36,787 nt of DNA from Intrasporangium calvum (GCF_028446585.1 NZ_JAPFQL010000024.1:1-36787), one strand, 5' to 3'. Shown: positions 17,118 to 25,982, numbered from the stretch's first letter. Numbers and translations: made by a program. The notes: a model not told the origin generated them from the letters alone.

Positions 17118-17151
17118 TTCGTATTGCGGAATGTTGCTTCTGCGATACGGA
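17118..17151 (-). promoter_or_regulatory. Two IclR-like boxes upstream of malate synthase
   Basis: TTCGTATTGCGGAA (17118-17131) and, inverted, TTCTGCGATACGGA (17138-17151; reverse complement TCCGTATCGCAGAA) share the pattern TYCGTATYGCRGAA. Their centres are 20 bp apart, about two helical turns, which suits a tetrameric IclR regulator. They lie in the 142-bp gap between aceB and the divergent flavoprotein gene. The iclR gene at the end of the aceB operon is the obvious candidate to bind them. Confidence 0.6.
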
Positions 17152-17200
17152 CAGGGCGACCTTAGGTAGGGAGGGCGGGGTCCGTCAACGGTTCGTCCCT

Positions 17201-17230
17201 GTCGTCCCAATCCGTGTCGTCCCGATCCGT
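17201..17230 (+). repeat. Tandem 15-bp direct repeat before the DauA-like gene
   Basis: GTCGTCCCAATCCGT (17201-17215) and GTCGTCCCGATCCGT (17216-17230) are adjacent copies differing at one base. They end just before the TTG/GTG start region of the flavoprotein gene and could be a recent slippage duplication in its leader or a paired regulator site. No function can be assigned. Confidence 0.6.
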
Positions 17231-17232
17231 GG

Positions 17233-18387
17233 TTGAGTGGCGCCGTGGATCCGAGCGCGGCGACGCCGTCATACGACGTGGTGGTCATCGGCGGCGGCAT
17301 CGCCGGCGTCTCTGCGGCGTACGAACTGGCCGTCGACCACACGGTCCTGCTCGTGGAGATGGAGGCGACCCTCGGGCACCACGCCACGGGCCGGTCGGCG
17401 GCCATGTATCTCGAGACCTACGGCGGCCCGCAGGTCCGGGCGCTCACGATCGGCAGCAGGGCGTTCCTCGAGGACCCGCCGGCCGGGTTCGACGCGCCGC
17501 TGATGGCTCGGCGCTCCCTGCTGCAGGTCGCCCGGACTGGCCGGGGCGAGATGGTCGACGCCCTCCACGACCAGGTTCGCCACCTCGTGACGACGGCAAC
17601 CGTCGTGGACGCCAGGGAGGCCAGTCGGATCTGCCCGATCCTGCGGCCCGGGACCGTGGCCAAGGGCCTCCTCGAGCCACACGCCCGCGAGCTCGACGTC
17701 CACGCCATCCACCACGGCTACGTCCGGGGCCTGCGTGCCCGGGGTGGCGAGATCCTGCGCAGCAGTCGCGTCACGCGGATCGACCGGGCCGGGGACCGTT
17801 GGGAGGTCCACGCCGGTCCCCACCTCGTCGGGCGAACCCCGGTGGTGGTCAATGCAGCCGGCGCCTGGGCGGACGAGGTGGCCGCCGCGGCGGGGGCCGC
17901 GCCGGTCGGGCTCGTCCCGCGACGCCGGACCGTCTTCACGGTCGCGGCTCCGGCGGACATCGACGTGCAGCGCCTGCCACTGCTCTACGACATCGACGAG
18001 ACGTTCTACCTCAAGCCGGAGGGCGAGCAGCTCCTCTGCTCCCCCGCCGATCGGACCCCATCGCCCCCCGGCGACGCGAAGCCGGACGCGCTGGAGATCT
18101 CCCGAGCTCTCGACGAGATCCGGGAGGTCACGACTCTGGAGCCGCGCTCGGTCCGGGCGTCGTGGGCCGGGCTGCGCACGTTCGCGCTCGACGAGCAGTT
18201 CGTCGTCGGGTTCGACGCTGACCAGCCCGGATTCTGCTGGCTCGCCGGCCAGGGCGGCTACGGCATCCAGACCGCGCCGGCGGCCGCCCGTCTCACGGCG
18301 GCACTCATCCGCGGCGAGAGCGCCCCGGCCGACCTCGTCGAGCTGGGTCTCGATGTGGCGGTTCTGTCCCCCAGCCGTTTCCGCTAG
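17233..18387 (+). CDS. FAD-dependent D-amino-acid dehydrogenase, DauA (D-arginine dehydrogenase)-like
   Basis: This protein of about 384 residues is a DAO-family flavoprotein. It has the FAD motif [17 protein letters not shown] near residue 16, the [25 protein letters not shown] stretch with an active-site loop like that of D-arginine dehydrogenase, the PRRRTVFTV and [13 protein letters not shown] segments, and [12 protein letters not shown] at the C-terminus. Such enzymes oxidatively deaminate D-amino acids, best D-Arg and D-Lys in Pseudomonas DauA, to 2-oxo acids. The start is either TTG 17233 or GTG 17245; neither has a good ribosome-binding site. It stands alone, divergent from aceB and convergent with the acyltransferase gene. 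A glycine- or sarcosine-oxidase-like role is less likely but possible. Confidence 0.8.
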   Translation: MSGAVDPSAATPSYDVVVIGGGIAGVSAAYELAVDHTVLLVEMEATLGHHATGRSAAMYLETYGGPQVRALTIGSRAFLEDPPAGFDAPLMARRSLLQVARTGRGEMVDALHDQVRHLVTTATVVDAREASRICPILRPGTVAKGLLEPHARELDVHAIHHGYVRGLRARGGEILRSSRVTRIDRAGDRWEVHAGPHLVGRTPVVVNAAGAWADEVAAAAGAAPVGLVPRRRTVFTVAAPADIDVQRLPLLYDIDETFYLKPEGEQLLCSPADRTPSPPGDAKPDALEISRALDEIREVTTLEPRSVRASWAGLRTFALDEQFVVGFDADQPGFCWLAGQGGYGIQTAPAAARLTAALIRGESAPADLVELGLDVAVLSPSRFR

Positions 18388-19850
18388 CCGGCCGTATGCC
18401 GCTGGGCTGGCTCCCGCGATCCGGCGCGGATCGCGACCGCGGAGCCGAGCAGGGCTGCGGCGAGCACGCCGACGAGAGCGAGCAGCCGGACGGAGGATGC
18501 GAGCCCGCCGACGCCCAGGGCGTAGGCCACTCCGACCGTGAGAAACACTGCGGCGCCCAGACCGAGCGCGTGCAGTGCTCGGCCTGGGCTGTGCCGTGCA
18601 CCGCGCATGAGGAGCATGGCCACTCCGACGCAGAGCATGGCGACCACGGGGGCCACGTCGAAGGCGCCGAGGACCCGATGGACCGCGAAGGGCCGTCCCG
18701 CGTCGGTGCCGGCGACGCCGAGCAGGCCGAGACCGGCGAGCGTCACCGCGGTGACAGCAGTGACGGTGGCCGCACGGGTGGGCGCGGCCGGTGTGGGAGC
18801 CGCCCCCTGCTCGAAGCGCGCGACGAGGAGCACCACGATCGCGAGCAGCAGGCCGGCGACTCCGAACCACACCACGCGGACGCCCCACCACCCCAGGCCC
18901 GGGGGGTCGGGGTGCGGGAGCCCGGTGGGAGCGAGGAAGCGTGCCACCACGGCCATGACCGGCTGGTGCCACAGGAAGATCGACATGATCGACAGGTTCG
19001 CGGCGATGACGACCCGCCAGACGCGGGGACGGCTCAGCCAGTGCTCGGCCCGGGCGCGGAGGAGGACGGCCACCCCGACCTGGGCCAGTGCCAGCGCGGT
19101 GAGCGCCGCCGTCGGCGGGTTCATGTTGACGAGCTCGTCACCGGGCACTCCGACCATGCGCGCCGGGTACGGCCCGATCGTGAGCACGACCAGCGCGCTG
19201 CCACCGAGGACGGCCAGCCAGGCAGCCTGCCCCCGGCCGAGGCCGCCGTCTGCGTAGAGGTAGCCGAGCTGGTGGACCAGGACCCACACGACGAGCACGT
19301 TCGCGTAGGCCACCCAGGTGAGCCCGGCCGCCAGCCGCAGCACGTCGACGACAGCGACGACCCCGAGAGCCGCGAGGACGACGCGCCACCGCCAGCGCGT
19401 GTGCCAGCGCAGCGTGACCGGGGTCAGGGCCGAGACGACGACGTAGATCCCGAGGAACCACACCGGCTGAAGGAGGATCTCTCCCCCGGCGCCCAGCCCC
19501 GGTGCGCCGGCGGCCGCCTGGCCGACGTTGGCGACCACGACGGCGAGGAGCAGGACGCCGGTCGGCGCCAGCAGGCGGTGCAACCGGCGGTCGACGAAGG
19601 CGGCATAGCCGCGGCCGCGCTGCTGGACCCCGAGCCAGCTGTGCCGGTTCGCATAGCCGCCCACGAAGAAGAAGAGCGGGATGACCTGGAACACCCAGGT
19701 GAGCGGCCACAGGCCGGGAGCCTCCCCGAGCGTGCTGCGGAGCCGGACCTCGCCGTCAACCCAGTAGAGGTCCGTGACGAGCCAGTGGCCGACCACGACC
19801 GCGAGGATGCTCCCGGCCCGCAGCAGGTCGAGGAAGCGGTCACGATTCAT
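18384..19850 (-). CDS. Membrane acyltransferase, acyltransferase 3 family
   Basis: This 488-residue integral membrane protein begins NRDRFLDLLRAGSILAVVVGHWLV, the typical first segment of acyltransferase 3 (OafA/NodX-like) proteins with the conserved His. Further hydrophobic segments follow, including FQVIPLFFFVGGYANRHSW and SIMSIFLWHQPVM, then an extra C-terminal membrane region of about 130 residues. The family transfers acyl groups to sugars, lipids or peptides at the cell surface; the substrate is unknown. The start ATG 19850 follows a G-rich GGGTGAG site. The last residues ([10 protein letters not shown]) are encoded by a copy of the dispersed 11-mer repeat, and its stop overlaps that of the convergent flavoprotein gene in the single palindrome CTAG. 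Confidence 0.82.
   Translation of the reverse strand: MNRDRFLDLLRAGSILAVVVGHWLVTDLYWVDGEVRLRSTLGEAPGLWPLTWVFQVIPLFFFVGGYANRHSWLGVQQRGRGYAAFVDRRLHRLLAPTGVLLLAVVVANVGQAAAGAPGLGAGGEILLQPVWFLGIYVVVSALTPVTLRWHTRWRWRVVLAALGVVAVVDVLRLAAGLTWVAYANVLVVWVLVHQLGYLYADGGLGRGQAAWLAVLGGSALVVLTIGPYPARMVGVPGDELVNMNPPTAALTALALAQVGVAVLLRARAEHWLSRPRVWRVVIAANLSIMSIFLWHQPVMAVVARFLAPTGLPHPDPPGLGWWGVRVVWFGVAGLLLAIVVLLVARFEQGAAPTPAAPTRAATVTAVTAVTLAGLGLLGVAGTDAGRPFAVHRVLGAFDVAPVVAMLCVGVAMLLMRGARHSPGRALHALGLGAAVFLTVGVAYALGVGGLASSVRLLALVGVLAAALLGSAVAIRAGSREPAQRHTAG
18394..18404 (-). repeat. Dispersed 11-mer copy inside the acyltransferase 3' end
   Basis: GTATGCCGCTG on the plus strand is the reverse complement of CAGCGGCATAC. 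The 26 bp starting with its left neighbour (18393-18418) are identical to 10598-10623, beside the other convergent gene pair. Flanking AGCCGGC and GCTGGCT could give a weak hairpin. Confidence 0.75.
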
Positions 19851-19870
19851 GAAACTCACCCCCCCGGTTT

Positions 19871-19909
19871 GAGGTGGACGCGCCGTGATCTCGGCGGCGT
19901 GTCCACCTC
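19871..19909 (-). terminator. Hairpin downstream of citrate synthase (9-nt-loop family)
   Basis: Fifteen-base arms GAGGTGGACGCGCCG (19871-19885) and CGGCGTGTCCACCTC (19895-19909) pair at 14 of 15 positions around a 9-nt loop. Read in the direction of gltA transcription, the stem is followed by AAACCGG. The same 15-mer arm recurs at 36737 and a related hairpin at 36063, each shortly after a stop codon. Most likely a factor-assisted terminator. Confidence 0.65.
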
Positions 19910-19932
19910 GGACCACCGGATTCAGGCGTGCG

Positions 19933-21225
19933 TCAGCGGCGGCTCGCCGGGAGGTGCTCCCGCTCGGTCGGCCCGACGTAGAGCTGCCGCGGTCGCGCGA
20001 TCTTGAGCTCCGGGTCGGCGATCATCTCGCGCCACTGGGCAATCCAACCGGGCAGCCGCCCGAGGGCGAAGAGGACGGTGAACATCTTCGGCGGGAAGCC
20101 GAGTGCCCGGTAGATCAGCCCCGTGTAGAAGTCGACGTTCGGGTAGAGCTTGCGCTCGAAGAAGTAGTCGTCGGACAGGGCGCGCGCCTCGAGCTCGAGC
20201 GCGATGTCGAGCAGCTGGTCCCGCTGGCCGAGCTGCGCGAGGACCCGGTCCGCGGTCCGCTTGATGATCGCGGCGCGCGGGTCGTAGTTCTTGTAGACCC
20301 GGTGCCCGAAGCCCATCAGCCGGACGCCGTCCTCGCGGTCCTTGACCTTGCGGACGAAGTCGGCGACGTCCCCACCTTCGGCCTGGATCGACTCGAGCAT
20401 GGTGAGCACGGCCTGGTTGGCGCCGCCGTGGAGCGGACCGAACAGTGCGTTGATGCCCGCCGACACCGAGGCGAAGAGGTTGGCGTGCGACGAGCCGACC
20501 ATGCGTACGGTCGACGTCGAGCAGTTCTGCTCGTGGTCGGCATGGAGGATGAGCAGCAGGTCAAGGGCGTTGACCTTGACCGGGTCGAGCTCATAGGGCT
20601 CGGCCGGGAAGCCGAACGACATCCGCAGGAAGTTCTCCACCAGGGACAGCGAGTTGTCCGGGTAGAGCAGCGGCTGGCCCATGCTCTTCTTGTGCGCGTA
20701 GGCCGCGATCGTCGGGAGCTTGGCCAGGAGCCTGATCGTGGACAGCTCCACCTGCTCGTCATCGAAGGGGTCGAGGCTGTCCTGGTAGAAGGTGGACAGG
20801 GCCGACACCGCCGACGACAGCACCGGCATCGGGTGCGCGTCGCGGGGGAACCCGGCAAAGAAGCTGCGCAGGTCCTCGTGCAGGAGCGTGTGCCGGCGGA
20901 TCCGCCGGTCGAAGGCGTCGAGCTCGGCCGCCGTCGGCAGGTCGCCGTAGATGAGCAGGTAGCTCGTCTCGAGGAAGGTCGAGCCCTCGGCCAGCTGCTC
21001 GATGGGGTAGCCCCGGTAGCGCAGGATGCCCGCGTCGCCGTCGATGTAGGTGATCGCCGACCGGCAGGCGGCCGTGTTGACGAAGCCCGGGTCGAGCGTG
21101 ACGCGGCCGGTCTGGCTCAGCAGCTTCGACACGTCGTATGCATCGCTGCCCTCCGTTGCGTGGAGGACCGGGAGGTCCAGCTCTGCGTGGCCGTTCCTGA
21201 CCGGCTCGTGCGTCTTCACACTCAT
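19933..21225 (-). CDS. gltA: Citrate synthase
   Basis: This 430-residue enzyme has the size of the hexameric bacterial type. Catalytic residues are visible: His266 (LHGGANQ), His308 (GFGHRVYKNYDPRA) and about Asp365 (YPNVDFYTG); the conserved LHADHEQNCSTSTVR is at about 228-241. It joins acetyl-CoA and oxaloacetate to citrate at the entry of the TCA cycle. I chose ATG 21225, with a GGAG site upstream, over longer in-frame starts because the encoded N-terminus is then of normal length. It is a single gene with its own 5' region containing a perfect palindrome at 21297-21310, and it ends before a conserved hairpin. Acetyl-CoA is also used by the nearby malate synthase. Confidence 0.94.
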   Translation of the reverse strand: MSVKTHEPVRNGHAELDLPVLHATEGSDAYDVSKLLSQTGRVTLDPGFVNTAACRSAITYIDGDAGILRYRGYPIEQLAEGSTFLETSYLLIYGDLPTAAELDAFDRRIRRHTLLHEDLRSFFAGFPRDAHPMPVLSSAVSALSTFYQDSLDPFDDEQVELSTIRLLAKLPTIAAYAHKKSMGQPLLYPDNSLSLVENFLRMSFGFPAEPYELDPVKVNALDLLLILHADHEQNCSTSTVRMVGSSHANLFASVSAGINALFGPLHGGANQAVLTMLESIQAEGGDVADFVRKVKDREDGVRLMGFGHRVYKNYDPRAAIIKRTADRVLAQLGQRDQLLDIALELEARALSDDYFFERKLYPNVDFYTGLIYRALGFPPKMFTVLFALGRLPGWIAQWREMIADPELKIARPRQLYVGPTEREHLPASRR

Positions 21226-21296
21226 TGGGACTCCGGACCTCCTCCACCTGGCTCCGCTGCCAGGCGCTCGCGACGAATGGACCAACCCTCTCCAAA

Positions 21297-21310
21297 TTAC
21301 CCCCGGGGGT
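21297..21310 (-). promoter_or_regulatory. Perfect palindrome in the probable citrate synthase promoter
   Basis: TACCCCCGGGGGTA is a perfect 14-bp palindrome 72 bp upstream of the gltA start. On the gltA strand it falls between TTACCC and TAATTT, separated by 16 bp, which could be -35 and -10 elements. It resembles the TACCC/GGGTA operators of CsoR-like metal regulators, but no such regulator is nearby. The promoter reading is an inference. Confidence 0.45.
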
Positions 21311-21411
21311 ATCCCGGGTAAGTCGGCCGAGGACGTGCGCCCCGTCACAGCCGGATCCGGCCCTACGCCGCCGGCCGACCTGCCTCCTGTACCTGTCCAC
21401 GCTAGGCAACC

Positions 21412-21422
21412 CAGCGGCATAC
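21412..21422 (+). repeat. Dispersed 11-mer copy downstream of the ycsI-like gene
   Basis: CAGCGGCATAC within the longer consensus CCCAGCGGCATACGG, 50 bp past the stop of the leftward DUF1445 gene. It is a single copy without an inverted partner. The 246-bp gap 21226-21471 holds only this repeat and the gltA promoter region. Confidence 0.7.
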
Positions 21423-21471
21423 GGAAGGGTGGTGTAAGCGGGGTCACTGAGGGGACCCGCCGGCGCCCTCG

Positions 21472-22320
21472 TCAGGGGACGGCGTAGGCGCTGTCGCGGG
21501 CGTCGGTGATGAGCATGTGGCCCGGGGCGTGCGTGATGGCGATCTCGGGCCTGGACTCCATCACCATCGCCTGTGGCGTCACTCCGCACGCCCAGAAGAC
21601 CGGCACGTCACCCGGCTCGAGGACGGGCGGGTCACCGAAGTCCGGGGCGGCCAGGTCGCCGATGCCCAGCGCGCCCGGGTCCCCGACGTGCACGGGAGCG
21701 CCGTGCACCGCGGGGTAGCGCGACGTCACGCGGACCGCGTCGGCCACCAGAGCAGACGGAACGCCGCGCATCGACACCACCAGGGGCCCGGACAGCTGCC
21801 CGGCCGGGCGGCACTGCCTCGACGTCACATACATCGGCACGTTGCGCCCGGCGGTGAGGTGGCGCACCGGGACACCGGCCTCGAGCAGCGGGTGCTCGAA
21901 GGTGAAGGAGCAGCCGACGAGGAAGGTGACGAGGTCGTCCCGCCAGTGCCCGCGAGCGTCGGCGACCTCGGCGACGAGCTCGCCCCGCTCGTAGACGCGA
22001 TACAGCGGCACGTCGGTGCGGATGTCCGCGTGGGACCCGGGATCCGCGCCCCCGAGGACGCCGCCACGCACCTCGCCGGCGTCGAGCACGTCGAGGATCG
22101 GGCACGGCTTCGGATTGCGCTGCGCGAAGAGCAGCGTCTCGAAGGCGAGACCGCGCGGCACCGCGATGATGTTGGCCTGCGCGTAGCCGGCACACCATCC
22201 CGAGGTCGGGACCGTGAGTCCCTCCGCGAAGAGTCGCCGAGCCGCCTCTGGAGCCAGCGACGCCGGGTCGCTCGGCACGCCAGGTGCCTGCCGCACGCCT
22301 TGCCGTTCAGTCGAACTCAT
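21472..22320 (-). CDS. YcsI-like DUF1445 protein (putative hydro-lyase)
   Basis: This 282-residue protein belongs to the DUF1445 family, named putative hydro-lyase without firm biochemistry. Diagnostic stretches are [15 protein letters not shown] near the N-terminus, [33 protein letters not shown] in the middle, and [15 protein letters not shown] plus [11 protein letters not shown] at the end. In Bacillus the relative ycsI sits in the ycsFGI-kipIA operon with 5-oxoprolinase genes, and in animals DUF1445 is part of D-glutamate cyclase, which forms 5-oxo-D-proline. A role in 5-oxoproline or D-glutamate metabolism is therefore likely but not proven. Start ATG 22320 has GGAGGAG upstream and overlaps the pxpC stop (ATGA). 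Confidence 0.82.
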   Translation of the reverse strand: MSSTERQGVRQAPGVPSDPASLAPEAARRLFAEGLTVPTSGWCAGYAQANIIAVPRGLAFETLLFAQRNPKPCPILDVLDAGEVRGGVLGGADPGSHADIRTDVPLYRVYERGELVAEVADARGHWRDDLVTFLVGCSFTFEHPLLEAGVPVRHLTAGRNVPMYVTSRQCRPAGQLSGPLVVSMRGVPSALVADAVRVTSRYPAVHGAPVHVGDPGALGIGDLAAPDFGDPPVLEPGDVPVFWACGVTPQAMVMESRPEIAITHAPGHMLITDARDSAYAVP

Positions 22321-23189
22321 CGCGTCTCCTCCCAACGGAAGCGGACCTGCTGTCCGGGCTGGAGCTGCGCCGCCCGGTCGACGTGGGCCGAACGCACGAC
22401 ACCGATGACCGGGTAGCCGCCGGTCACGGGGTGGTCGTTGAGGAACAGCACCGGCAGCCCGTTGGGCGGCACCTGGATCGCGCCCCGGACCATTCCCTCG
22501 CTCGGCAGCTCCGCGTCACGCCATTGCGTATGCCGCTCGATCGGCTCCCCCTCGAAGCGGATCCCCTTGCGGTCGCTGCGTCCCGAGACGACCCACTCGG
22601 CCGCGGCCAGCCGACCGGGGTCGGCGAACCAGTCCCGACGGGGGCCGGGCAGGACGGCCAGCTCGACGACCCCGGCGGCCGGGGGCGCCACGGCGGCGTG
22701 GTCCACGTGCGGGAGTCCCTCGGTGCGCTGACCGATCTCGAGCCGCTGGCCCGCCCGGAGCGGCTCCGGCCCGAGCCCGGACATCGTGTCGGTGGACGAC
22801 GAGCCGAGCACCTGGGGCACGGCCAGCCCACCGCGGAAGCTGACGTAGGTGCGGAGCCCGCTGAGCGGCATACGGAGAGAGAGGACCTGGCCGTCCCGCA
22901 GCGTGAACGGAGTCGCGTGGGCCTGGGCGCGACCGTCGACCTCGGCGGGCACAGGGGCGCCCGTCAGGCACACGACGATGTCGCCATGGGCCCGGAGGCT
23001 GAGGCCACCGAAGGTGACCTCGAGCGCGGCGCAGCCGTCCGAGTTGCCGACGAGACGGCCGCCCAGACGGTAGGAGCCGACGTCCGCAGCGCCGGCGCGA
23101 CCCACCCCGACGGCCAGGTGACCCACGCGGCCGAGGTCCTGGACCAGCGTCAGCGGACCCGGCTCGATGATCTCGATGTGGCGCGTCAT
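22317..23189 (-). CDS. pxpC: 5-oxoprolinase subunit PxpC (biotin-dependent carboxyltransferase family)
   Basis: This 290-residue protein is of the KipA/allophanate hydrolase subunit 2 family. It begins [32 protein letters not shown], the typical first strand and loop with the QDLGR motif, and includes [12 protein letters not shown] and the C-terminal GGYPVIGVV segment. PxpC works with PxpB and PxpA in ATP-dependent opening of 5-oxo-L-proline to L-glutamate. ATG overlaps pay both ways: its start overlaps the pxpB stop and its stop overlaps the ycsI-like start, each as ATGA. A divergent 11-mer repeat copy (GAGCGGCATAC, one mismatch) lies within the gene at 22863. Confidence 0.9.
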   Translation of the reverse strand: MTRHIEIIEPGPLTLVQDLGRVGHLAVGVGRAGAADVGSYRLGGRLVGNSDGCAALEVTFGGLSLRAHGDIVVCLTGAPVPAEVDGRAQAHATPFTLRDGQVLSLRMPLSGLRTYVSFRGGLAVPQVLGSSSTDTMSGLGPEPLRAGQRLEIGQRTEGLPHVDHAAVAPPAAGVVELAVLPGPRRDWFADPGRLAAAEWVVSGRSDRKGIRFEGEPIERHTQWRDAELPSEGMVRGAIQVPPNGLPVLFLNDHPVTGGYPVIGVVRSAHVDRAAQLQPGQQVRFRWEETR

Positions 23190-23866
23190 CCCGCCACCTC
23201 CACGAACCGCACGGTGCTGCCCGGCGTGAGCAGGGCCGGCGGGCGGCGCTCCGCGTCCCACAGGACGACCTCGGTGGTCCCGATGAGCTGCCAGCCGCCC
23301 GGCGACTCCCGCGGGTAGACCCCGCTGAACGTGCCTGCGAGACCGACGGACCCGGCCGGGACCTTGGTCCGCGGGTCAGCGCGGCGTGCGACCTCGAGCC
23401 GGGGGTCGCCACCGACGAGGTAGGCGAAGCCGGGGGCGAAGCCGCCGAAGCCGACCCGCCACGGCGTGCCGGTGTGCGCCGCGACCACCTCGGCAGGACT
23501 GAGGCCGGTGAGCTCGGCGACGTCGGCCAGATCGGGCCCGTCGTAACGGACCGGGATCTCGACGACCCGGCCCTCCCCCGGCCCCTGCCCGAGCCGGGCC
23601 CCGGCTGCCGCGGCCACGACGGCCTTGCCGAGGGCGGCGAGGTCGGTCGTCGGCCGGGCCACGACGAGCAGGGTGCGCGCAGCGGGCACCAGGTCGTCGA
23701 CCTCGGCCCAGACCCCCTCGCCCGCCTCCGCGTGCGGGGCCAGGGCGGCATCGATCGCCAGCACGGCATCGATCCCGTCGGTCTCCAGGAGGAGCGCCGC
23801 GTCGCCCATGGGCAGCAGCCGGAGCGGGGGCGCGGCGGCGGCTGCCGCAGGGGTCACATCCGTCAT
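23186..23866 (-). CDS. pxpB: 5-oxoprolinase subunit PxpB (KipI family)
   Basis: This 226-residue protein is of the KipI/allophanate hydrolase subunit 1 family. Family landmarks are [13 protein letters not shown] at the start, [31 protein letters not shown] in the centre, and [11 protein letters not shown], then [15 protein letters not shown] near the end. PxpB forms the ATP-dependent subunit pair with PxpC. It begins 6 bp after the pxpA stop and overlaps pxpC by 4 bp. Some Bacillus KipI proteins also inhibit the sporulation kinase KinA; there is no reason to expect that here. Confidence 0.9.
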   Translation of the reverse strand: MTDVTPAAAAAAPPLRLLPMGDAALLLETDGIDAVLAIDAALAPHAEAGEGVWAEVDDLVPAARTLLVVARPTTDLAALGKAVVAAAAGARLGQGPGEGRVVEIPVRYDGPDLADVAELTGLSPAEVVAAHTGTPWRVGFGGFAPGFAYLVGGDPRLEVARRADPRTKVPAGSVGLAGTFSGVYPRESPGGWQLIGTTEVVLWDAERRPPALLTPGSTVRFVEVAG

Positions 23867-23872
23867 GGCGCC

Positions 23873-24658
23873 CTACCGGGTGAACGGGGCGATCTCGACG
23901 CCCTTGGAAGTCAGGGCGTCCCGCACCGAGCGGGCCATCTCGACGGCCCCCGGCGAGTCGCCGTGGGTGCAGATGGAGTCGGCCCGCACCTCGATTTCGG
24001 TGCCGTCGATGGCCGTGATCCGGCCCTCGGTGGCGAGCCGGACCATGCGCGCCCCCACCTCCTGCGGGTCGTGGAGGACCGCACCTGGCTGCCGCCGCGA
24101 CACGAGGTGCCCCTCGGGCGTGTAGGCCCGATCGGCGAAGGCCTCGGAAACAGTGCGGAGCCCGGCAGCGGCGGCCAGCCCGAGGAACACCGAGCCCGGC
24201 AGGCCCATGACGGGAAGGCTCCGGTCGACCGCGACCACGGCAGCGACGACCGCTGCGGCCTGCTCCTCGTGCGTGACGATGGCGTTGTAGAGCGCTCCGT
24301 GGGGCTTGACGTACTCCACCCGCGCCCCGGCCACCCGGCACAGGGCGTCGAGCGCGCCGATCTGGTAGATGACGTCGGCGGTCAGCTCGGCCGGCTCCAT
24401 GTCGATGAACCGCCGGCCGAAGCCCGCGAGGTCCCGGTAGCCGACCTGCGCCCCGACGACGACGCCCCGCTCCGCCGCTGCAGCGCAGGTCTGCTGGAGG
24501 GTCAGGCTGTCACCGGCGTGGAAGCCGCAGGCCACGTTGGCGCTCGTGACGATGTCGAGCATCGCCTCGTCGTTGCCGAGCCGCCACGTGCCGAGCGACT
24601 CGCCGAGGTCGGAGTTGAGGTCGATCCGCAGGGTCCCCACCGTCGCCATCCTTGCCAT
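23873..24658 (-). CDS. pxpA: 5-oxoprolinase subunit PxpA (LamB/YcsF family)
   Basis: This 261-residue protein is a LamB/YcsF-family polysaccharide-deacetylase-like barrel. The family signature is clear: [31 protein letters not shown] and later [10 protein letters not shown]. PxpA catalyses the ring-opening step of ATP-dependent 5-oxoprolinase with PxpB and PxpC. I chose ATG 24658, with GAAGGGA just upstream; ATG 24649, three codons later, is an alternative. It follows the NRAMP-like permease gene by 11 bp, so uptake and hydrolysis genes form one leftward operon. Confidence 0.92.
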   Translation of the reverse strand: MARMATVGTLRIDLNSDLGESLGTWRLGNDEAMLDIVTSANVACGFHAGDSLTLQQTCAAAAERGVVVGAQVGYRDLAGFGRRFIDMEPAELTADVIYQIGALDALCRVAGARVEYVKPHGALYNAIVTHEEQAAAVVAAVVAVDRSLPVMGLPGSVFLGLAAAAGLRTVSEAFADRAYTPEGHLVSRRQPGAVLHDPQEVGARMVRLATEGRITAIDGTEIEVRADSICTHGDSPGAVEMARSVRDALTSKGVEIAPFTR

Positions 24659-24669
24659 GGTCCCTTCCG

Positions 24670-25902
24670 TCAGGCCCAGAGGGCCTGGAGACCGGTCAGC
24701 GACTGCCAGCCGAGCCACAGGGTCAGGAGCCAGGCGAGGACACCGACGACGAGCAGCCACTTCGGGTAGACGTAGCCGCGCAGCAGGTCACGCCGGCGCC
24801 ACGCCACCCAGAGGATCGCGGTGAAGCCGAGCGGCAGGATCAGCCCGTTGAACCCGCCGGCGAAGACGAGCAGCTTGACCGGTGCCTTGCCGAGGATGAG
24901 GAAGAGGATCGTGCAGACGACGATGAAGGCGACGGTCATGAGGTCCCGCGTGCGCCGCGACGTCTGCTGCGTCGTGAGGAACGAGACGGTCGTGTAGCTC
25001 GCGCCGATGACGGAGGTGATCGCCGCGGCCCAGAAGATGATGCCGAAGGCCCGCAGACCGAACTGGCCCGCAGCCTGCTCGAAGGCGCTCGCGGCCGGGT
25101 TGGCCTCGGCGAGCACCGCACCGCCGTGGACGACACCGAGCACCGCGAGGAAGAGGATCGCCCGCATGATGCCGGTGACGATGATCCCGTAGACCGAGCC
25201 CTTGGAGATCTCGTTCGCGTGCTCGGGGCCGGTGCGCCCGGTGTCGATGAGCCGGTGGGCGCCGGCGTAGGTGATGTAGCCGCCGACGGTGCCGCCGATC
25301 AGCGTGGTGATGGCGAGGAAGTCGATCTCCTCGGGCAGGACGGCGTTCTTGAGGGCCAGGCCGACGGGCGGGCTCGTCGTGAAGGCGATGTAGGTCGTCA
25401 GGGCGATCATGACCAGGCCGAGGACGACGACGATCTTGTCGAGGGCCGCGCCGGCCCGCTTGACGAGGAAGATCGCGATGGCGATGGCGGCGGACACGAC
25501 GGCCCCGACCTTCGGGTCGACGCCGAGCATGGCGTCGGTGCCGAGGCCCGTGCCGGAGATGTTGCCGATGTTGAAGACGAGCCCACCGGTGAGGATCAGC
25601 GCGGCGAGCGCCCAGCCGAGCCCGGGAGCGACGCGGTTGGCCAGCTCGTTGGCCCGAAGGCCGGAGACGCCGATGACACGCCAGACGTTCATCTGGACCG
25701 CGATGTCGACGAGGATCGAGGCGACGATCGCGAAGGCGAAGGCGACGCCGAGCTGGACGGTGAAGTTCGTCGTCTGGGTGATGAACCCGGGGCCGATGGC
25801 CGAGGTGGCCATGAGGAACATCGCGCCGAGGAGCGCGCTGCGACCCGACGGGGATGGGGCTCGACGCTCGGGCTTCTCGATCTGGGCGGTCTGGTCGACC
25901 AA
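24670..25902 (-). CDS. NRAMP-family membrane transporter of the YcsG type, probable 5-oxoproline permease
   Basis: This protein of about 410 residues has eleven or so hydrophobic segments and the NRAMP fold ([21 protein letters not shown] as first segment, [15 protein letters not shown] near segment 6). Classic metal-transporting NRAMPs have DPGN in segment 1; here it reads IGPGF, without the metal-ligating Asp and Asn, and the MPH motif of segment 6 is also absent. Bacillus YcsG, in the same operon context, is the nearest described analogue. A metal role is therefore doubtful and an organic substrate such as 5-oxoproline more plausible. I set the start at TTG 25902, preceded by GGGAG with 6-nt spacing; longer in-frame starts would run through the intergenic operator region. 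Confidence 0.8.
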   Translation of the reverse strand: MVDQTAQIEKPERRAPSPSGRSALLGAMFLMATSAIGPGFITQTTNFTVQLGVAFAFAIVASILVDIAVQMNVWRVIGVSGLRANELANRVAPGLGWALAALILTGGLVFNIGNISGTGLGTDAMLGVDPKVGAVVSAAIAIAIFLVKRAGAALDKIVVVLGLVMIALTTYIAFTTSPPVGLALKNAVLPEEIDFLAITTLIGGTVGGYITYAGAHRLIDTGRTGPEHANEISKGSVYGIIVTGIMRAILFLAVLGVVHGGAVLAEANPAASAFEQAAGQFGLRAFGIIFWAAAITSVIGASYTTVSFLTTQQTSRRTRDLMTVAFIVVCTILFLILGKAPVKLLVFAGGFNGLILPLGFTAILWVAWRRRDLLRGYVYPKWLLVVGVLAWLLTLWLGWQSLTGLQALWA

Positions 25903-25982
25903 GGCTTGCTCCCAACTCTCGGGCGCCGGGGTGCCGACGCCGGGACGGCCACCTCGTCGTGGCCATTCAGTGAAGGTACCGG

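Noticed and set aside
14973-17165. Open frame of 730 codons on the plus strand
   Set aside because: Antisense to glcD and malate synthase; translation is Asp/Val/Leu/Arg-rich without a recognisable domain.
24670-25902. Manganese/iron transporter (MntH)
   Set aside because: The DPGN and MPH metal motifs are not preserved and the operon encodes 5-oxoprolinase.
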